Positions 53,137 to 62,343 are shown, counted from the stretch's first letter. The stretch is DNA of 64,000 bases from Microbacterium sp. H1-D42 (GCF_022637555.1 NZ_CP093342.1:1116001-1180000), one strand, 5' to 3'. A program made the numbers and translations. The notes: generated from the letters alone by a model not told the origin.

Positions 53137-54567
53137 ATGTCGCAGAATCCACTCGCCATCATCGTCCTCGCCGCAGGCCAGGGCACTCGCATGAAGTCCC
53201 GGTTGCCGAAGGTGCTGCATGAGATCGGCGGCAGGCCGCTGGTCGGCCACGTGCTCACGACGGCGCGCGCACTCGGTGCCGAGCACATCGAGGTCGTGGT
53301 GCGACACGAGCGCGATCAGGTGATCGCAGCCCTCGTCGACCAGTACCCCGACGCGGTGGTCGTGGATCAGGACGACATCCCAGGCACCGGCCGCGCTGTA
53401 CAGGTCGCGCTCGACGCACTGCCCGCCGACTTCGACGGCGACGTGCTCGTGCTCTCTGGCGACGTGCCCCTGCTGCAGGCCGACACGCTCGAAGATCTCG
53501 TGGCCGGTCACCGCGCAGCATCCGCCGCCGCCACCCTGCTCAGCGCCCACCTCGACGACCCCACCGGCTACGGCCGCATCATCCGCGGCTCCGACGGCGT
53601 CGTCGAGCGCATCGTCGAGCAGAAGGATGCCACCGCCGACGAGGCCGCGGTCACCGAGATCAACGCCGGCGTCTACGTGTTCCGCGCCCCGGCGCTGCGC
53701 ACCTACCTCGCCAAGGTCGACCAGAACAACGCCCAGGGCGAGATCTATCTCACCGACGTCGTCGGCCTGCTGCGCGGTGCCGCCGAGAAGGTCGCGGCCG
53801 AGCTCGCCGCGGATGCGGCATCGACGTTCGGCGTGAACGACCGCGCCCAGCTCGCCGAGGCCGGCCGCGTGCTCAACCAGCGCATCGTGCGGCACTGGCA
53901 GCGTGAGGGCGTCACGATCATCGACCCTGCGACCACCTGGATCGACGACGACGCGAAGCTCGCGGCTGACGTCACGATCCTGCCGAACACGCAGATCCTG
54001 CGGGCGACGGTGATCGCCGCTGGCGCCACCGTCGGCCCCGACACGACCCTCGTGGACTGCGAGGTGGGCGAGGATGCCGTCGTGCGCCGCACCGACGCCA
54101 ACCTCGCCGTGATCGGCCAGGGTGCGACCGTCGGTCCGTTCTCGTTCCTGCGCCCGGGCACGGTGCTCGGCGCGGGCGGCAAGATCGGCGCGTACGTCGA
54201 GACGAAGAACGCGCAGATCGGCGAGAACAGCAAGGTGCCGCACCTGTCGTACGTCGGCGATGCCACCATCGGCCGCGGCGTCAACCTCGGTGCCAGCACG
54301 ATCACCGCCAACTACGACGACGTGAACAAGCACCGCACCGAGATCGGCGACGAGGTGCACACCGGCTCGCACACGGTGCTCGTCGCTCCCGTTAAGCTTG
54401 GTGCAGGTGCGAAGACAGGTGCCGGCGCCGTCGTCCGCAAGGACGTCCCCGCGGGCGCACTGGCCATGAGCGTGGCCCCCCAGCGCAACATCGTCGGGTG
54501 GGTCGAGAAGAACAGAGCAGGCACGGGCGCAGCCGATGCGGCGGCCCGGGAACGATCAGCGGAATAG
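53137..54567 (+). CDS. glmU: bifunctional N-acetylglucosamine-1-phosphate uridyltransferase / glucosamine-1-phosphate acetyltransferase
   Basis: A 476-residue two-domain enzyme. The N-terminal pyrophosphorylase starts with VLAAGQGTRMKSRLPKVLHEIGG. The C-terminal left-handed beta-helix (from about residue 260) has hexapeptide repeats and ends in the acetyltransferase region (KIGAYVETKNA, GASTITANYDD). It makes UDP-GlcNAc for the cell wall. The ATG is one base after the tRNA-Gln gene, so there is no room for a ribosome site outside the tRNA. Trimming at the tRNA 3' end would leave a leaderless glmU message. Confidence 0.95.
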   Translation: MSQNPLAIIVLAAGQGTRMKSRLPKVLHEIGGRPLVGHVLTTARALGAEHIEVVVRHERDQVIAALVDQYPDAVVVDQDDIPGTGRAVQVALDALPADFDGDVLVLSGDVPLLQADTLEDLVAGHRAASAAATLLSAHLDDPTGYGRIIRGSDGVVERIVEQKDATADEAAVTEINAGVYVFRAPALRTYLAKVDQNNAQGEIYLTDVVGLLRGAAEKVAAELAADAASTFGVNDRAQLAEAGRVLNQRIVRHWQREGVTIIDPATTWIDDDAKLAADVTILPNTQILRATVIAAGATVGPDTTLVDCEVGEDAVVRRTDANLAVIGQGATVGPFSFLRPGTVLGAGGKIGAYVETKNAQIGENSKVPHLSYVGDATIGRGVNLGASTITANYDDVNKHRTEIGDEVHTGSHTVLVAPVKLGAGAKTGAGAVVRKDVPAGALAMSVAPQRNIVGWVEKNRAGTGAADAAARERSAE

Positions 54568-54578
54568 GCGGGGTTCGC

Positions 54579-55613
54579 ATGGGGCACAAGAAGAAGAAGG
54601 TTGCACTGGATCGTGAGAACGGGGTCGCACCCGGCCTCATCGCGAAGACCAAGAAGCGCCTCGTCGTCGCCGGTGGGCGCTCTCACCCCGAGCTGACCGC
54701 GGCCGTCGCCGCGGCACTCGGCCAGGAGGTCGCCCCGGTCGAGCACCGCACGTTCGCTTCGGGTGAGATCTACGCCCGGTTCGAGGTGTCGATCCGCGGC
54801 TGCGACCTCTTCATCGTGCAGTCCTTCGGCGAGCCGGTCAATGAGTGGCTCATGGAGACGCTCATCATGCTGGATGCCGCCAAGCGGGCATCCGCCAAGC
54901 GCGTCACCGTCGTCGCCCCTTACTACCCGTACTCGCGCCAGGACAAGAAGGGCCGCGGCCGGGAGCCGATCTCGGCGCGCCTGGTCGCCGACATGCTCAA
55001 GGTCGCGGGCGCTGACCGCGTCATGAGCGTCGACCTGCACGCCGCGCAGATCCAGGGCTTCTTCGACGGACCCGTCGACCACCTGTTCGCCAAGCCCGTG
55101 CTGCTCGAGCACTTCGAGAGCACCTTGACGCCAGAGGATCGCGAGACCCTCACCATCGTCTCGCCCGACATGGGCCGAGTGCGCGTCGCAGACACCTGGT
55201 CGGACAGCCTCGGTGCACCCCTGGCGATCATCCACAAGCGCCGCGACCCGAAGGTCGCCAACCAGGTCTCGGTGCACGAGATCGTCGGTGCTGTCGACGG
55301 CCGCACCTGCCTGCTCGTCGACGACATGATCGACACCGGTGGCACGATCGTGAAGGCCGCCCAGGCGCTGAAGGCCAACGGCGCCCGCAAGGTGATCGTC
55401 GCGGCCACGCATGCGGTCTTCAGCGACCCGGCATCCGAGCGCCTGCAGGACGACGCGATCGACAACGTCGTCATCACCGACACGATCCCGCTCACCGAAT
55501 CGCGCCGCTGGGACGGCCTCACGATCCTGCCGATCGCGCCGCTGCTGGCGATGGCGATCAAGCAGGTGTTCGAGGACGGCTCTGTCACCAGCATGTTCGG
55601 CGGAGACGCTTGA
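54579..55613 (+). CDS. prs: ribose-phosphate pyrophosphokinase (PRPP synthase)
   Basis: About 344 residues with a short basic N-terminal tail (MGHKKKK) that is common in this family of actinobacteria. APYYPYSRQDKK, VDLHAAQIQGFFD and the PRPP loop VDDMIDTGGTI are all present. It makes PRPP for nucleotides, His and Trp. It follows glmU after 11 bases, the widely conserved glmU-prs order. Its stop overlaps the TTG start of the FMN-binding lipoprotein gene. Confidence 0.95.
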   Translation: MGHKKKKVALDRENGVAPGLIAKTKKRLVVAGGRSHPELTAAVAAALGQEVAPVEHRTFASGEIYARFEVSIRGCDLFIVQSFGEPVNEWLMETLIMLDAAKRASAKRVTVVAPYYPYSRQDKKGRGREPISARLVADMLKVAGADRVMSVDLHAAQIQGFFDGPVDHLFAKPVLLEHFESTLTPEDRETLTIVSPDMGRVRVADTWSDSLGAPLAIIHKRRDPKVANQVSVHEIVGAVDGRTCLLVDDMIDTGGTIVKAAQALKANGARKVIVAATHAVFSDPASERLQDDAIDNVVITDTIPLTESRRWDGLTILPIAPLLAMAIKQVFEDGSVTSMFGGDA

Positions 55614-56053
55614 GTCCTGTCCGCACGGGCACGGCGCTGCTGAGCGTCGCCGGCGCCCTGCTGCTCGCCGGCTGCTCCGGTGCAGCCGACGCCGACACCC
55701 GTCAGGCTGATCCGGCACCGACCTCGACCGATGCCACCGCACCCTACGCAGACGGCACCTACACCGCTGAGGGGTCGTATCAGACGCCCGAGACGGTGGA
55801 GACGATCTCGGTGACCATGACGCTGAGCGACGACGTCGTGACGGCTGTCGAGGTCGTCGGCGACCCGGTCGCGCCCGAGAGCATCCGCTTTCAGGGACAG
55901 TTCACCGCGGGCATCGCCGATGTCGTCGTGGGCAAGAAGCTCGATGAACTCGAAGTCGACCGCGTGGCCGGCTCCTCGCTGACCAGCGGTGGGTTCGATC
56001 AGGCCGTCGTACGGATCAAGGACGAAGCGGCGGCCGCTGCCGCGACGGAGTAA
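55610..56053 (+). CDS. FMN-binding domain lipoprotein
   Basis: A 147-residue lipoprotein: signal peptide with lipobox LLAGC (Cys22), a Thr/Asp-rich spacer, then a small FMN-binding domain (about 45-135; ADGTYTAEG, VVTAVEVVGDP). Near the end AGSSLTS (120-126) aligns with the SGATxTS flavinylation motif, but the residue that would carry FMN is Ser123 instead of Thr. The start is a TTG that overlaps the prs stop (TTGA), so translation is coupled. ApbE and a membrane reductase follow. It is the probable flavin-carrying electron acceptor on the outer membrane face. Confidence 0.75.
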   Translation: MSPVRTGTALLSVAGALLLAGCSGAADADTRQADPAPTSTDATAPYADGTYTAEGSYQTPETVETISVTMTLSDDVVTAVEVVGDPVAPESIRFQGQFTAGIADVVVGKKLDELEVDRVAGSSLTSGGFDQAVVRIKDEAAAAAATE

Positions 56054-56057
56054 CCGG

Positions 56058-56909
56058 ATGCCGGTGTGGCGCTTCGACGCGATCGGCACCCTCTGGGAGA
56101 TCGAGACCGAGGCGCCGCTGTCGTCCGGCCTGCGTGACGGTGTGACGATCACGATCGCGCGCTTCGACCAGGAGTGGTCGCGCTTTCGGCCCGACTCGCT
56201 GGTGTCGGCGCTGCGCGGTGGCGGGACGATCGATGCGCCGCGGGATGCCGTGCCGATGCTCGATGCGTACCGCGACCTGGCCAGGGCGACGAACGGGGCG
56301 GTGAATCCGCTGGTCGGCGCAGGTCTCGAGGCGCTGGGCTACGACCCGGCACTCACCCTGCGAGATGGTGTGCCCGAGGCGGCGCCGTCGGGGTGGGAGC
56401 GGATGCTGACGTGGAGCAGCTCTGCGGTGTCGGTGCACGCACCCGCAGTGATCGACGTCGGTGCGCTCGGCAAGGGGCGCCTCGTCGACCTGGTTGTGGA
56501 TGTGCTCTCCGACGTGCCGGGACGGGTGATCGTCGACGCGTCAGGCGACCTGCGCGTGCGCGGTGGCACGGCGCGCGTCGCGCTCGAGCACCCGTACGAC
56601 CCGACTTCGGCGATCGGCATCGCGGAGGTGACCCAGCGCGCGCTGTGCGCTTCTGCGGTGAACAGACGTGCCTGGGGTGACGGGCTGCACCATGTGCTGG
56701 ATGCGCGCACTGGACTGCCGGTGCGCACGTGGGCGGCGACCTGGGCGCTCGCCGAAGACGCGATGCGAGCGGATGCCGTCGCGACGGCGCTGTTCTTCGA
56801 TGGGGGAGCGGAGCTGGCCCGGCGTTGGGGCGTCGACTGGGTGCGAATGGCGACGGACGGGCGCGTGGAGCGGTCCCAAGGGTTCGCAGGCGAGCTCTTC
56901 CTCTCGTAG
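56058..56909 (+). CDS. apbE: FAD:protein FMN transferase
   Basis: A 283-residue ApbE-type flavin transferase, a little short for the family. VDVGALGKG and VDASGDLRVRG form the flavin pocket, and LDARTGLPV and EDAMRADAVATALFF hold the metal and catalytic region. It attaches FMN to Thr or Ser of a target protein. The target is very probably the lipoprotein encoded five bases upstream. No signal peptide or lipobox is evident, unlike many secreted ApbE proteins, so its location is unclear. Confidence 0.85.
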   Translation: MPVWRFDAIGTLWEIETEAPLSSGLRDGVTITIARFDQEWSRFRPDSLVSALRGGGTIDAPRDAVPMLDAYRDLARATNGAVNPLVGAGLEALGYDPALTLRDGVPEAAPSGWERMLTWSSSAVSVHAPAVIDVGALGKGRLVDLVVDVLSDVPGRVIVDASGDLRVRGGTARVALEHPYDPTSAIGIAEVTQRALCASAVNRRAWGDGLHHVLDARTGLPVRTWAATWALAEDAMRADAVATALFFDGGAELARRWGVDWVRMATDGRVERSQGFAGELFLS

Positions 56910-56928
56910 ATAGGGAAGAGTAGAGGGT

Positions 56929-58479
56929 GTGACCACCTCTTTCATGGCGCTGAGGCAGCGAGTTCTCGCGGTGCTCGGCGCCCTCTCGATGTACCGACTC
57001 GTGCTGTTCGCGCTCATCGCGCTGGCGGTGATCGCGATCGGCCTGTCATTCACCGGGCTGGTCGGGCCGTCGGCGGCCTCGATCCTGGCATCCTTCCTCG
57101 TGCTCGCCGTCGTCATCTCGCTCGTCGACGCCGCCGCACAGCGCCTGCTGCGCCTGCCCTGGCGCATCGAGTCATCACTGGTCACCGCCCTGATCCTGCT
57201 GTTCGTGCTGCAGCCGTCGCTCACCCTCACAGGTCTCGCCGGCAACGCGCTCGCCGGAGCGCTGGCTGCGTTGTCGAAGTACGTGATCGCCTGGCGCGGG
57301 AGGCACATCCTGAACCCGGCCGCCTTCGGCGCGGCGGTGGTGACGATCTTCGGGCTCGGCACCTTCTCGGCATGGTGGGTGGGCGCGCCCGCGATGGCGA
57401 TCCCGGTGGCCGTGCTGGGACTGGTGGTGCTGTGGCGCACCGAGAAGGTGCGGGTCGTGCTGGTGTTCCTGCTGGTCGCCGTCGGCGTCTCGGTGGTGCG
57501 TCAGGCCGTGCAGGCACAGTCAGCGGGCCTTGCGTTCGCCGTGTCGGATGCTGCGCTGTTCGCTCTCACGCAGACGCCATACCTGTTCTTGGGCGCTTTC
57601 ATGCTCTCGGAGCCCCTCACCCTCCCGCCGCGGCGCTGGCAGCAGTTCAGCGTGGCCGGGCTGGTCGGCGTGGTCGCGGGCTGGCCGATCCTCGTCGGTG
57701 GGATGTTCACGCTCGGCCAGGAGCGCGCGCTGCTGATCGGCAACCTGCTGGCGTTCGCCTTCGCGGTGCGCGGCTCCGTGCGGCTGGTCCTCACCCGCCG
57801 CGAGTTCGTCACCCCGACCGCACAGGAGCTCACCTTCCGCACCAAGGGCAGGCTCTCGTTCGTGGCTGGGCAGTACCTCGAGCTCGAGGTGCCGCACCGC
57901 AACCCCGATGCCCGCGGCACGCGCCGCGAGTTCAGCATCGTCTCGGCGCCGGCCGACCTGCCGACGCTGCGCATCGCCTACAAGGACGGCGATCAGAAGC
58001 ATCCATCCAGCTACAAGCGGGCGCTGAAGGCCGCCGAGCCAGGGGCCGTGCTGCCGGTGACGGGCACCTGGGGAGACTTCGTGCTGCCGCGGGGCACCGC
58101 ACCGGTGCTGATGGTCGCCGCCGGCATCGGGGTGACCCCCTTCGTCTCACAGCTGCGCCAGCTGCGGGCCACAGGAGTCGAGCGAGACATCGTGCTGGTG
58201 TACGTCGCCGCCGCGGCATCCGAACTCGCCTTCCGCGCCGAGCTGGAGGAGACCGGCGTGCCCACGATCGTGTTCACGCGCGACCAGCCGGCGGATCTTC
58301 CGGAGCAGTGGACGTGGGCCCGTGGCATCCGACTCGATGCCGACGGCCTGGAGCGGGTCGTGCCCGACCTCGCGATGCGCCACGCCTACATCTCGGGCCC
58401 GCCGCGGCTCATCGCCGACCTCGCGCCGGCGCTGCAGAAGGCGCGGGGTCTGACGACGGACGCGTTCGCCGGTTACTGA
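56929..58479 (+). CDS. NqrB/RnfD-like membrane domain fused to a ferredoxin-NADP reductase-type flavoenzyme
   Basis: A 516-residue fusion. Residues about 20-290 form nine to ten membrane helices resembling NqrB/RnfD (RGRHILNPAAFGAAVV and TQTPYLFLGAFMLSEP). About 295-516 is a soluble FNR domain with the FAD motif REFSIVSAP and the NAD(P) loop VAAGIGVTP. It would take electrons from NAD(P)H and pass them across the membrane to the FMN lipoprotein. GTG 56929 or ATG 56944 are both possible starts. Third gene of the flavin module. Confidence 0.85.
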   Translation: MTTSFMALRQRVLAVLGALSMYRLVLFALIALAVIAIGLSFTGLVGPSAASILASFLVLAVVISLVDAAAQRLLRLPWRIESSLVTALILLFVLQPSLTLTGLAGNALAGALAALSKYVIAWRGRHILNPAAFGAAVVTIFGLGTFSAWWVGAPAMAIPVAVLGLVVLWRTEKVRVVLVFLLVAVGVSVVRQAVQAQSAGLAFAVSDAALFALTQTPYLFLGAFMLSEPLTLPPRRWQQFSVAGLVGVVAGWPILVGGMFTLGQERALLIGNLLAFAFAVRGSVRLVLTRREFVTPTAQELTFRTKGRLSFVAGQYLELEVPHRNPDARGTRREFSIVSAPADLPTLRIAYKDGDQKHPSSYKRALKAAEPGAVLPVTGTWGDFVLPRGTAPVLMVAAGIGVTPFVSQLRQLRATGVERDIVLVYVAAAASELAFRAELEETGVPTIVFTRDQPADLPEQWTWARGIRLDADGLERVVPDLAMRHAYISGPPRLIADLAPALQKARGLTTDAFAGY

Positions 58480-59978
58480 GCCGGCGCTGCGGGCGGCGTT
58501 GCAGGCGCTGGCTCGGCGGCGGGCAGGTGCACGGTGAACGTCGTGTCACCCGGCTCGCTGGCGACCGAGATCGATCCGCCGTGTCCTTCGACGATCGCCT
58601 TCGCGATCGCCAGGCCGAGACCTGTTCCGCCCGATTGACGGGCACGCGAGACATCGCCGCGCGCGAACCGGGCGAAGAGCTCGTCGCGCACCGCGGGGTC
58701 GATGCCGGGGCCGTCGTCGTGCACGCGCAACTCGGCTCCGCCGTCTACGGCTGCGACGGTCAGGGTGATGGTGGTGCCGGCAGGCGTGTGGGTGCGGGCG
58801 TTGGCGAGCAGGTTCGCCACGACCTGGTGCAGCCGTCCCGTGTCACCAGGGACGGTCACCGGCTCTTCCGGCGCCTCCAGCTTCCAGATGTGATCGGGGC
58901 CGGTCGGCTGAGCGTCGGCGAGAGCCTCCACGGCCAGTTGTGAGAGGTCGACGGTGCCGTGCACGAGTTCGGTGCCCTCGTCGAGTCGCGCCAGCAGCAG
59001 CAGGTCCTCGACCAGGCGGGTCATGCGCAGCGACTGGGCCTGGATGCGCTCCAGTGCCGAGGTGGTGTGCTCGAGGGCATCCGCCCCATGGCCCTGCCCC
59101 AGCGCCCGCAGCGACAGCTCGGAGTAGCCGCGGATAGATGCCAGCGGAGTGCGCAACTCATGGCTGGCGTCGGCGACGAACCGTCGCATCCGGTCCTCAT
59201 TGCGCTGGCGAGCAGCCAGAGACGTGTCGACGTGATCGAGCAGCGTGTTCAGTGCGACACCGACTCTGCCCACCTCGGTGCGAGGATCGGCCTCGTACTC
59301 GGGCACGCGCTCGGTGATGGTCACCTTGCCGCGATCCAGCGGCTGACTCGCGACGCGCGTCGCCGTCGCGGCGACAGCGCGCAGCGGCCGCAGCCCCATG
59401 CTGATGGTGAGCGCCGTCGTGATCGCGAGCAGGATCAGGCCACCCAGTGTCGCGAGAGCGACGGTGGTGAACAGCGAGGTCATGGTGCGCTGCACATCTG
59501 CCCTGGGAAGCCCGGTGATCACGACCACATCGTTGCTGGTCCGATCGGCCGTGACCCGGTACGACCCGAAGTCAGGCAGGATGACGGTGGCATTGCGCGA
59601 GTCGTGCAGCGCCGAGGTCAGGATCAGCAGATCCTCGGCCGAGAGCGCGGTGCGCTCGTCCGGGGTCACGATGATGCCAGACGGCGGGGTGTTCGGCGGG
59701 GCCAGCACCAGCAACAGGCTGTTGCCAGCCACCTGCTGACCGTCCATTGCGTATTCGGCAGTCAGCGGCTCTCCGAACACTGCCGCGGTCTGCGCGCGCT
59801 TGGTGACGAGCGGCACGGTCTCGGAAGCTGCGGCATTGACCTGCTCCTGCAGCCGGATCTCCAGGGTGTTGCCGAGCGTGGCGCTGGTGATGATCGCGAC
59901 GATCACGAGAATGAGACTGACGAACCCGATCACCGCGGCCATCAGCCGGGCCTGCAGGCTCAGCGGACGGGCGAGCAT
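58473..59978 (-). CDS. sensor histidine kinase (HAMP-HisKA-HATPase)
   Basis: A 501-residue transmembrane kinase. Helix one (about 10-32) and helix two (near 165-190) flank a roughly 130-residue extracytoplasmic sensor. HAMP (about 190-240) is followed by HisKA with His273 (DASHELRTPLASIRGY) and the HATPase boxes NLLANARTHT, DDGPGIDP and GTGLGLAI. It phosphorylates the regulator encoded just upstream in its operon. The signal is unknown. It overlaps the reductase gene by seven bases tail to tail. Confidence 0.9.
   Translation of the reverse strand: MLARPLSLQARLMAAVIGFVSLILVIVAIITSATLGNTLEIRLQEQVNAAASETVPLVTKRAQTAAVFGEPLTAEYAMDGQQVAGNSLLLVLAPPNTPPSGIIVTPDERTALSAEDLLILTSALHDSRNATVILPDFGSYRVTADRTSNDVVVITGLPRADVQRTMTSLFTTVALATLGGLILLAITTALTISMGLRPLRAVAATATRVASQPLDRGKVTITERVPEYEADPRTEVGRVGVALNTLLDHVDTSLAARQRNEDRMRRFVADASHELRTPLASIRGYSELSLRALGQGHGADALEHTTSALERIQAQSLRMTRLVEDLLLLARLDEGTELVHGTVDLSQLAVEALADAQPTGPDHIWKLEAPEEPVTVPGDTGRLHQVVANLLANARTHTPAGTTITLTVAAVDGGAELRVHDDGPGIDPAVRDELFARFARGDVSRARQSGGTGLGLAIAKAIVEGHGGSISVASEPGDTTFTVHLPAAEPAPATPPAAPAQ
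58478..58514. terminator. hairpin at the convergent end of the flavin module and the kinase gene
   Basis: GAGCCGGCGC (58478-58487) and GCGCTGGCTC (58505-58514) pair over 10 bp with one G-U, around a 17-base loop. It begins at the stop of the reductase gene and lies in the last codons of the histidine kinase. No T-tract. Confidence 0.4.
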
Positions 59979-59987
59979 GCGTACTCC

Positions 59988-60716
59988 CTACTGCGGTGCT
60001 TTGATCATGTAGCCGACACCGCGAACGGTGTGCAGCAGGGGAGTGCGACCGGCGTCGATCTTCTTGCGCAGGTACGAGATGTACAGCTCGACGACCGACG
60101 ACTTGCCTCCGAAGTCATAGCTCCACACCCGGTCGAGGATCTGCGCCTTCGACAGCACGCGGCGCTCGTTGCGCATCAGGAAGCGCAGCAGCTCGAACTC
60201 GGTGGCGGTCAGCTCGATCTCGTCGTCGCCGCGCATCACCTCGTGGCTGTCCTCGTTCAGTGACAGGTCGGCGACGCGCAGGATCGCCTGCTCGTCCTCG
60301 GCGCGACCCTGACCCGAGCGGCGGATGACGGCGCGCAGCCGTGCGATCACCTCTTCGAGGCTGAACGGCTTGGTCACGTAGTCGTCGCCACCGGCGGTGA
60401 GGCCGGCGATGCGGTCGGCGACGGCGTCCTTCGCCGTCAGGAACACGACCGGCACCAGATTGCCGGCTTCGCGCAGTCGGCGCAGCACGCTCATGCCGTC
60501 GAGGTCGGGCATCATGACGTCCAGCACGAGTGCGTCGGGCTCGAAGTCGCGCGCGACCGTCAGCGCCTCAAGACCTGAGGCTGCCGTGCGCACCTCCCAG
60601 CCCTCCATCCGCAGCGCCATCGCGAGCAGGTCGGTGAGCATCGGCTCATCGTCCACGGCGAGAATGCGCAGGGGCGTGCCGTCGGGGCGGCGCAGTTCCG
60701 GGTGCTCGGTGCTCAT
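59988..60716 (-). CDS. OmpR/PhoB family response regulator
   Basis: A 242-residue response regulator. The receiver (about 15-130) has Asp66 (LVLDVMMPD) and Lys at KPF. The DNA-binding winged helix (about 150-240) ends in LHTVRGVGYMIKAP. The start at 60716 has CAGAAT six bases upstream (60723-60728, minus strand). A tandem CTATGGAA repeat just beyond suggests it controls its own promoter. The kinase gene follows after nine bases. Confidence 0.95.
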   Translation of the reverse strand: MSTEHPELRRPDGTPLRILAVDDEPMLTDLLAMALRMEGWEVRTAASGLEALTVARDFEPDALVLDVMMPDLDGMSVLRRLREAGNLVPVVFLTAKDAVADRIAGLTAGGDDYVTKPFSLEEVIARLRAVIRRSGQGRAEDEQAILRVADLSLNEDSHEVMRGDDEIELTATEFELLRFLMRNERRVLSKAQILDRVWSYDFGGKSSVVELYISYLRKKIDAGRTPLLHTVRGVGYMIKAPQ

Positions 60717-60722
60717 GCATCC

Positions 60723-60756
60723 ATTCTGACGAATCAGCTATGGAAAATCTATGGAA
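60723..60756 (-). promoter_or_regulatory. response-regulator promoter with tandem 8-bp direct repeats
   Basis: On the plus strand CTATGGAA occurs at 60738-60745 and 60749-60756, an 11-bp period. These sit over the -35 region of the CAGAAT -10 (60723-60728, minus strand). Two direct half-sites one helical turn apart are the standard binding pattern of OmpR-family dimers. The regulator probably activates or controls its own operon here. Confidence 0.65.
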
Positions 60757-60790
60757 CCCGCTGGGTGTGGGCTGGGATCCAGCTATGTGC

Positions 60791-62245
60791 TCAGTGGGTG
60801 TCTTCGGCTTCGATTTCGGTGCGGTTGCCGGACCAGAGGGTGTGGAAGGTGCCGGGTTTGTCGGTGCGGCGGTAGGTGTGTGCGCCGAAGAAGTCGCGTT
60901 GGCCTTGGACGAGGGAGGCGGGGAGGCGGTCGGCGCGGATGCCGTCGTAGTACGACAGGGAGGAGCTGAAGGCGGGGGCGGGGATGCCGGCGGTGGCGGC
61001 GGCGATGACGACGCGCCGCCAGGCGGCTTGTCCGCGGGTGAGGGCGTCGGCGAAGTAGGGGGCGGCCATCAGCACGGGCAGGTCGGGGGTCTGGGCGTAG
61101 GCGTCGGCGATGCGGTTGAGGAACTGGGCGCGGATGATGCACCCGCCACGCCAGATCTTCGCTGTAGCACCCAGGTCGATGTTCCAGTCGTACTCGGCCG
61201 CGCCCGCACGGATCTCATCGAACCCCTGGCTGTAGGCGACGATCTTCGACGCATACAGCGCCAGGCGGACATCCTCGATGAACTGCTCGACCTGGTCGTC
61301 CGGGACGGTGAACGCCTCATCCGGGCCGGGCAGCCCCCCAGCAGCGGCGCGCTGCTCCGGGTGGGAGGACAGCGACCGGGCGAAGGTGGCTTCCGCGATG
61401 CCGGAGACGGGCACGCCCAGGCTGAGGGCGGTCTGCACGGTCCAGGCGCCGGTGCCCTTGGCGCCGGCCTGGTCGACGATGACATCCACCAGCGGCAGCC
61501 CAGTGGTGGCGTCGATCTGGCGGAGCACCTCGGCGGTGATCTCGATCAGGTACGACTCCAACTCGCCCCGGTTCCAGTCCGCGAAGATGTCCGCGATCTG
61601 CGCGGGGGTCTTGCCGGTGCCGCGGCGGATCAGGTCATACGCCTCCGCGATCAACTGCATATCGGCGTACTCGATGCCGTTGTGCACCATCTTCACGAAA
61701 TGCCCAGCCCCGTCATGGCCGACATGCGTCACGCACGGCTCCCCCTCCGCGACCGCCGCAATCGACTTGAGGATCGGGCCGAGGGTGACCCAGGACTCAT
61801 CCGACCCACCCGGCATGATGCTCGGGCCCAGCAGGGCACCCTCCTCGCCACCGGAGATCCCGGCACCGACGAAGTTGATGCCCGTCTCCCGCACCGCCTT
61901 CTCACGGCGGATCGTGTCAGGGAAGAACGCGTTACCACCGTCGACGATGATGTCACCCGGCTCGAACACCGCCGTCAACGCATCGATCACCGCATCAGTG
62001 GGACCACCGGCCTTGACCATGATGATCGCCGTCCGCGGCTTCACCAGCGACGCGGCGAACTCCTCATACGAGAACGCCGGCACGAACCCCGCCTCCGGAT
62101 GCGCGGCCACCAACTCATCCGTCTTCACCCGGGAACGATTCAACACCGCCACCGTGTTGCCCTCGCGAGAGGCCAGATTACGGGCCAGATTCGACCCCAT
62201 CACAGCCAGGCCGACGACTCCGATGTTGGCAGATGCTTCGGGCAC
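60791..62245 (-). CDS. gnd: 6-phosphogluconate dehydrogenase (NADP-dependent)
   Basis: A 484-residue 6PGDH of the pentose phosphate pathway. The coenzyme loop is GLAVMGSNLARNLA, and the substrate region has GISGGEEGALLGPSIMPGG and HFVKMVHNGIEYADMQLIAE (catalytic Lys and the His-Asn pair). It makes ribulose 5-phosphate, NADPH and CO2. The GTG at 62245 has a GAGGAG ribosome site, so this gene is leadered, unlike most here. It supplies ribose units for the nearby prs product, but lies in the opposite direction. Confidence 0.95.
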   Translation of the reverse strand: MPEASANIGVVGLAVMGSNLARNLASREGNTVAVLNRSRVKTDELVAAHPEAGFVPAFSYEEFAASLVKPRTAIIMVKAGGPTDAVIDALTAVFEPGDIIVDGGNAFFPDTIRREKAVRETGINFVGAGISGGEEGALLGPSIMPGGSDESWVTLGPILKSIAAVAEGEPCVTHVGHDGAGHFVKMVHNGIEYADMQLIAEAYDLIRRGTGKTPAQIADIFADWNRGELESYLIEITAEVLRQIDATTGLPLVDVIVDQAGAKGTGAWTVQTALSLGVPVSGIAEATFARSLSSHPEQRAAAGGLPGPDEAFTVPDDQVEQFIEDVRLALYASKIVAYSQGFDEIRAGAAEYDWNIDLGATAKIWRGGCIIRAQFLNRIADAYAQTPDLPVLMAAPYFADALTRGQAAWRRVVIAAATAGIPAPAFSSSLSYYDGIRADRLPASLVQGQRDFFGAHTYRRTDKPGTFHTLWSGNRTEIEAEDTH

Positions 62246-62343
62246 AGTGAACTCCTCGAGGGCAACGGGTGGATCGTTATCAGCGTACCGTCACCGATCG
62301 TGCACCCGGGCGCATGTGACGCCCCGAACCCTCGGCGCGGAGT

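Noticed and set aside
52962..53288. N-terminal extension of the MarR protein by 109 codons
   Set aside because: Would run across the tRNA-Gln gene; GATAAT lies six bases before 52961.
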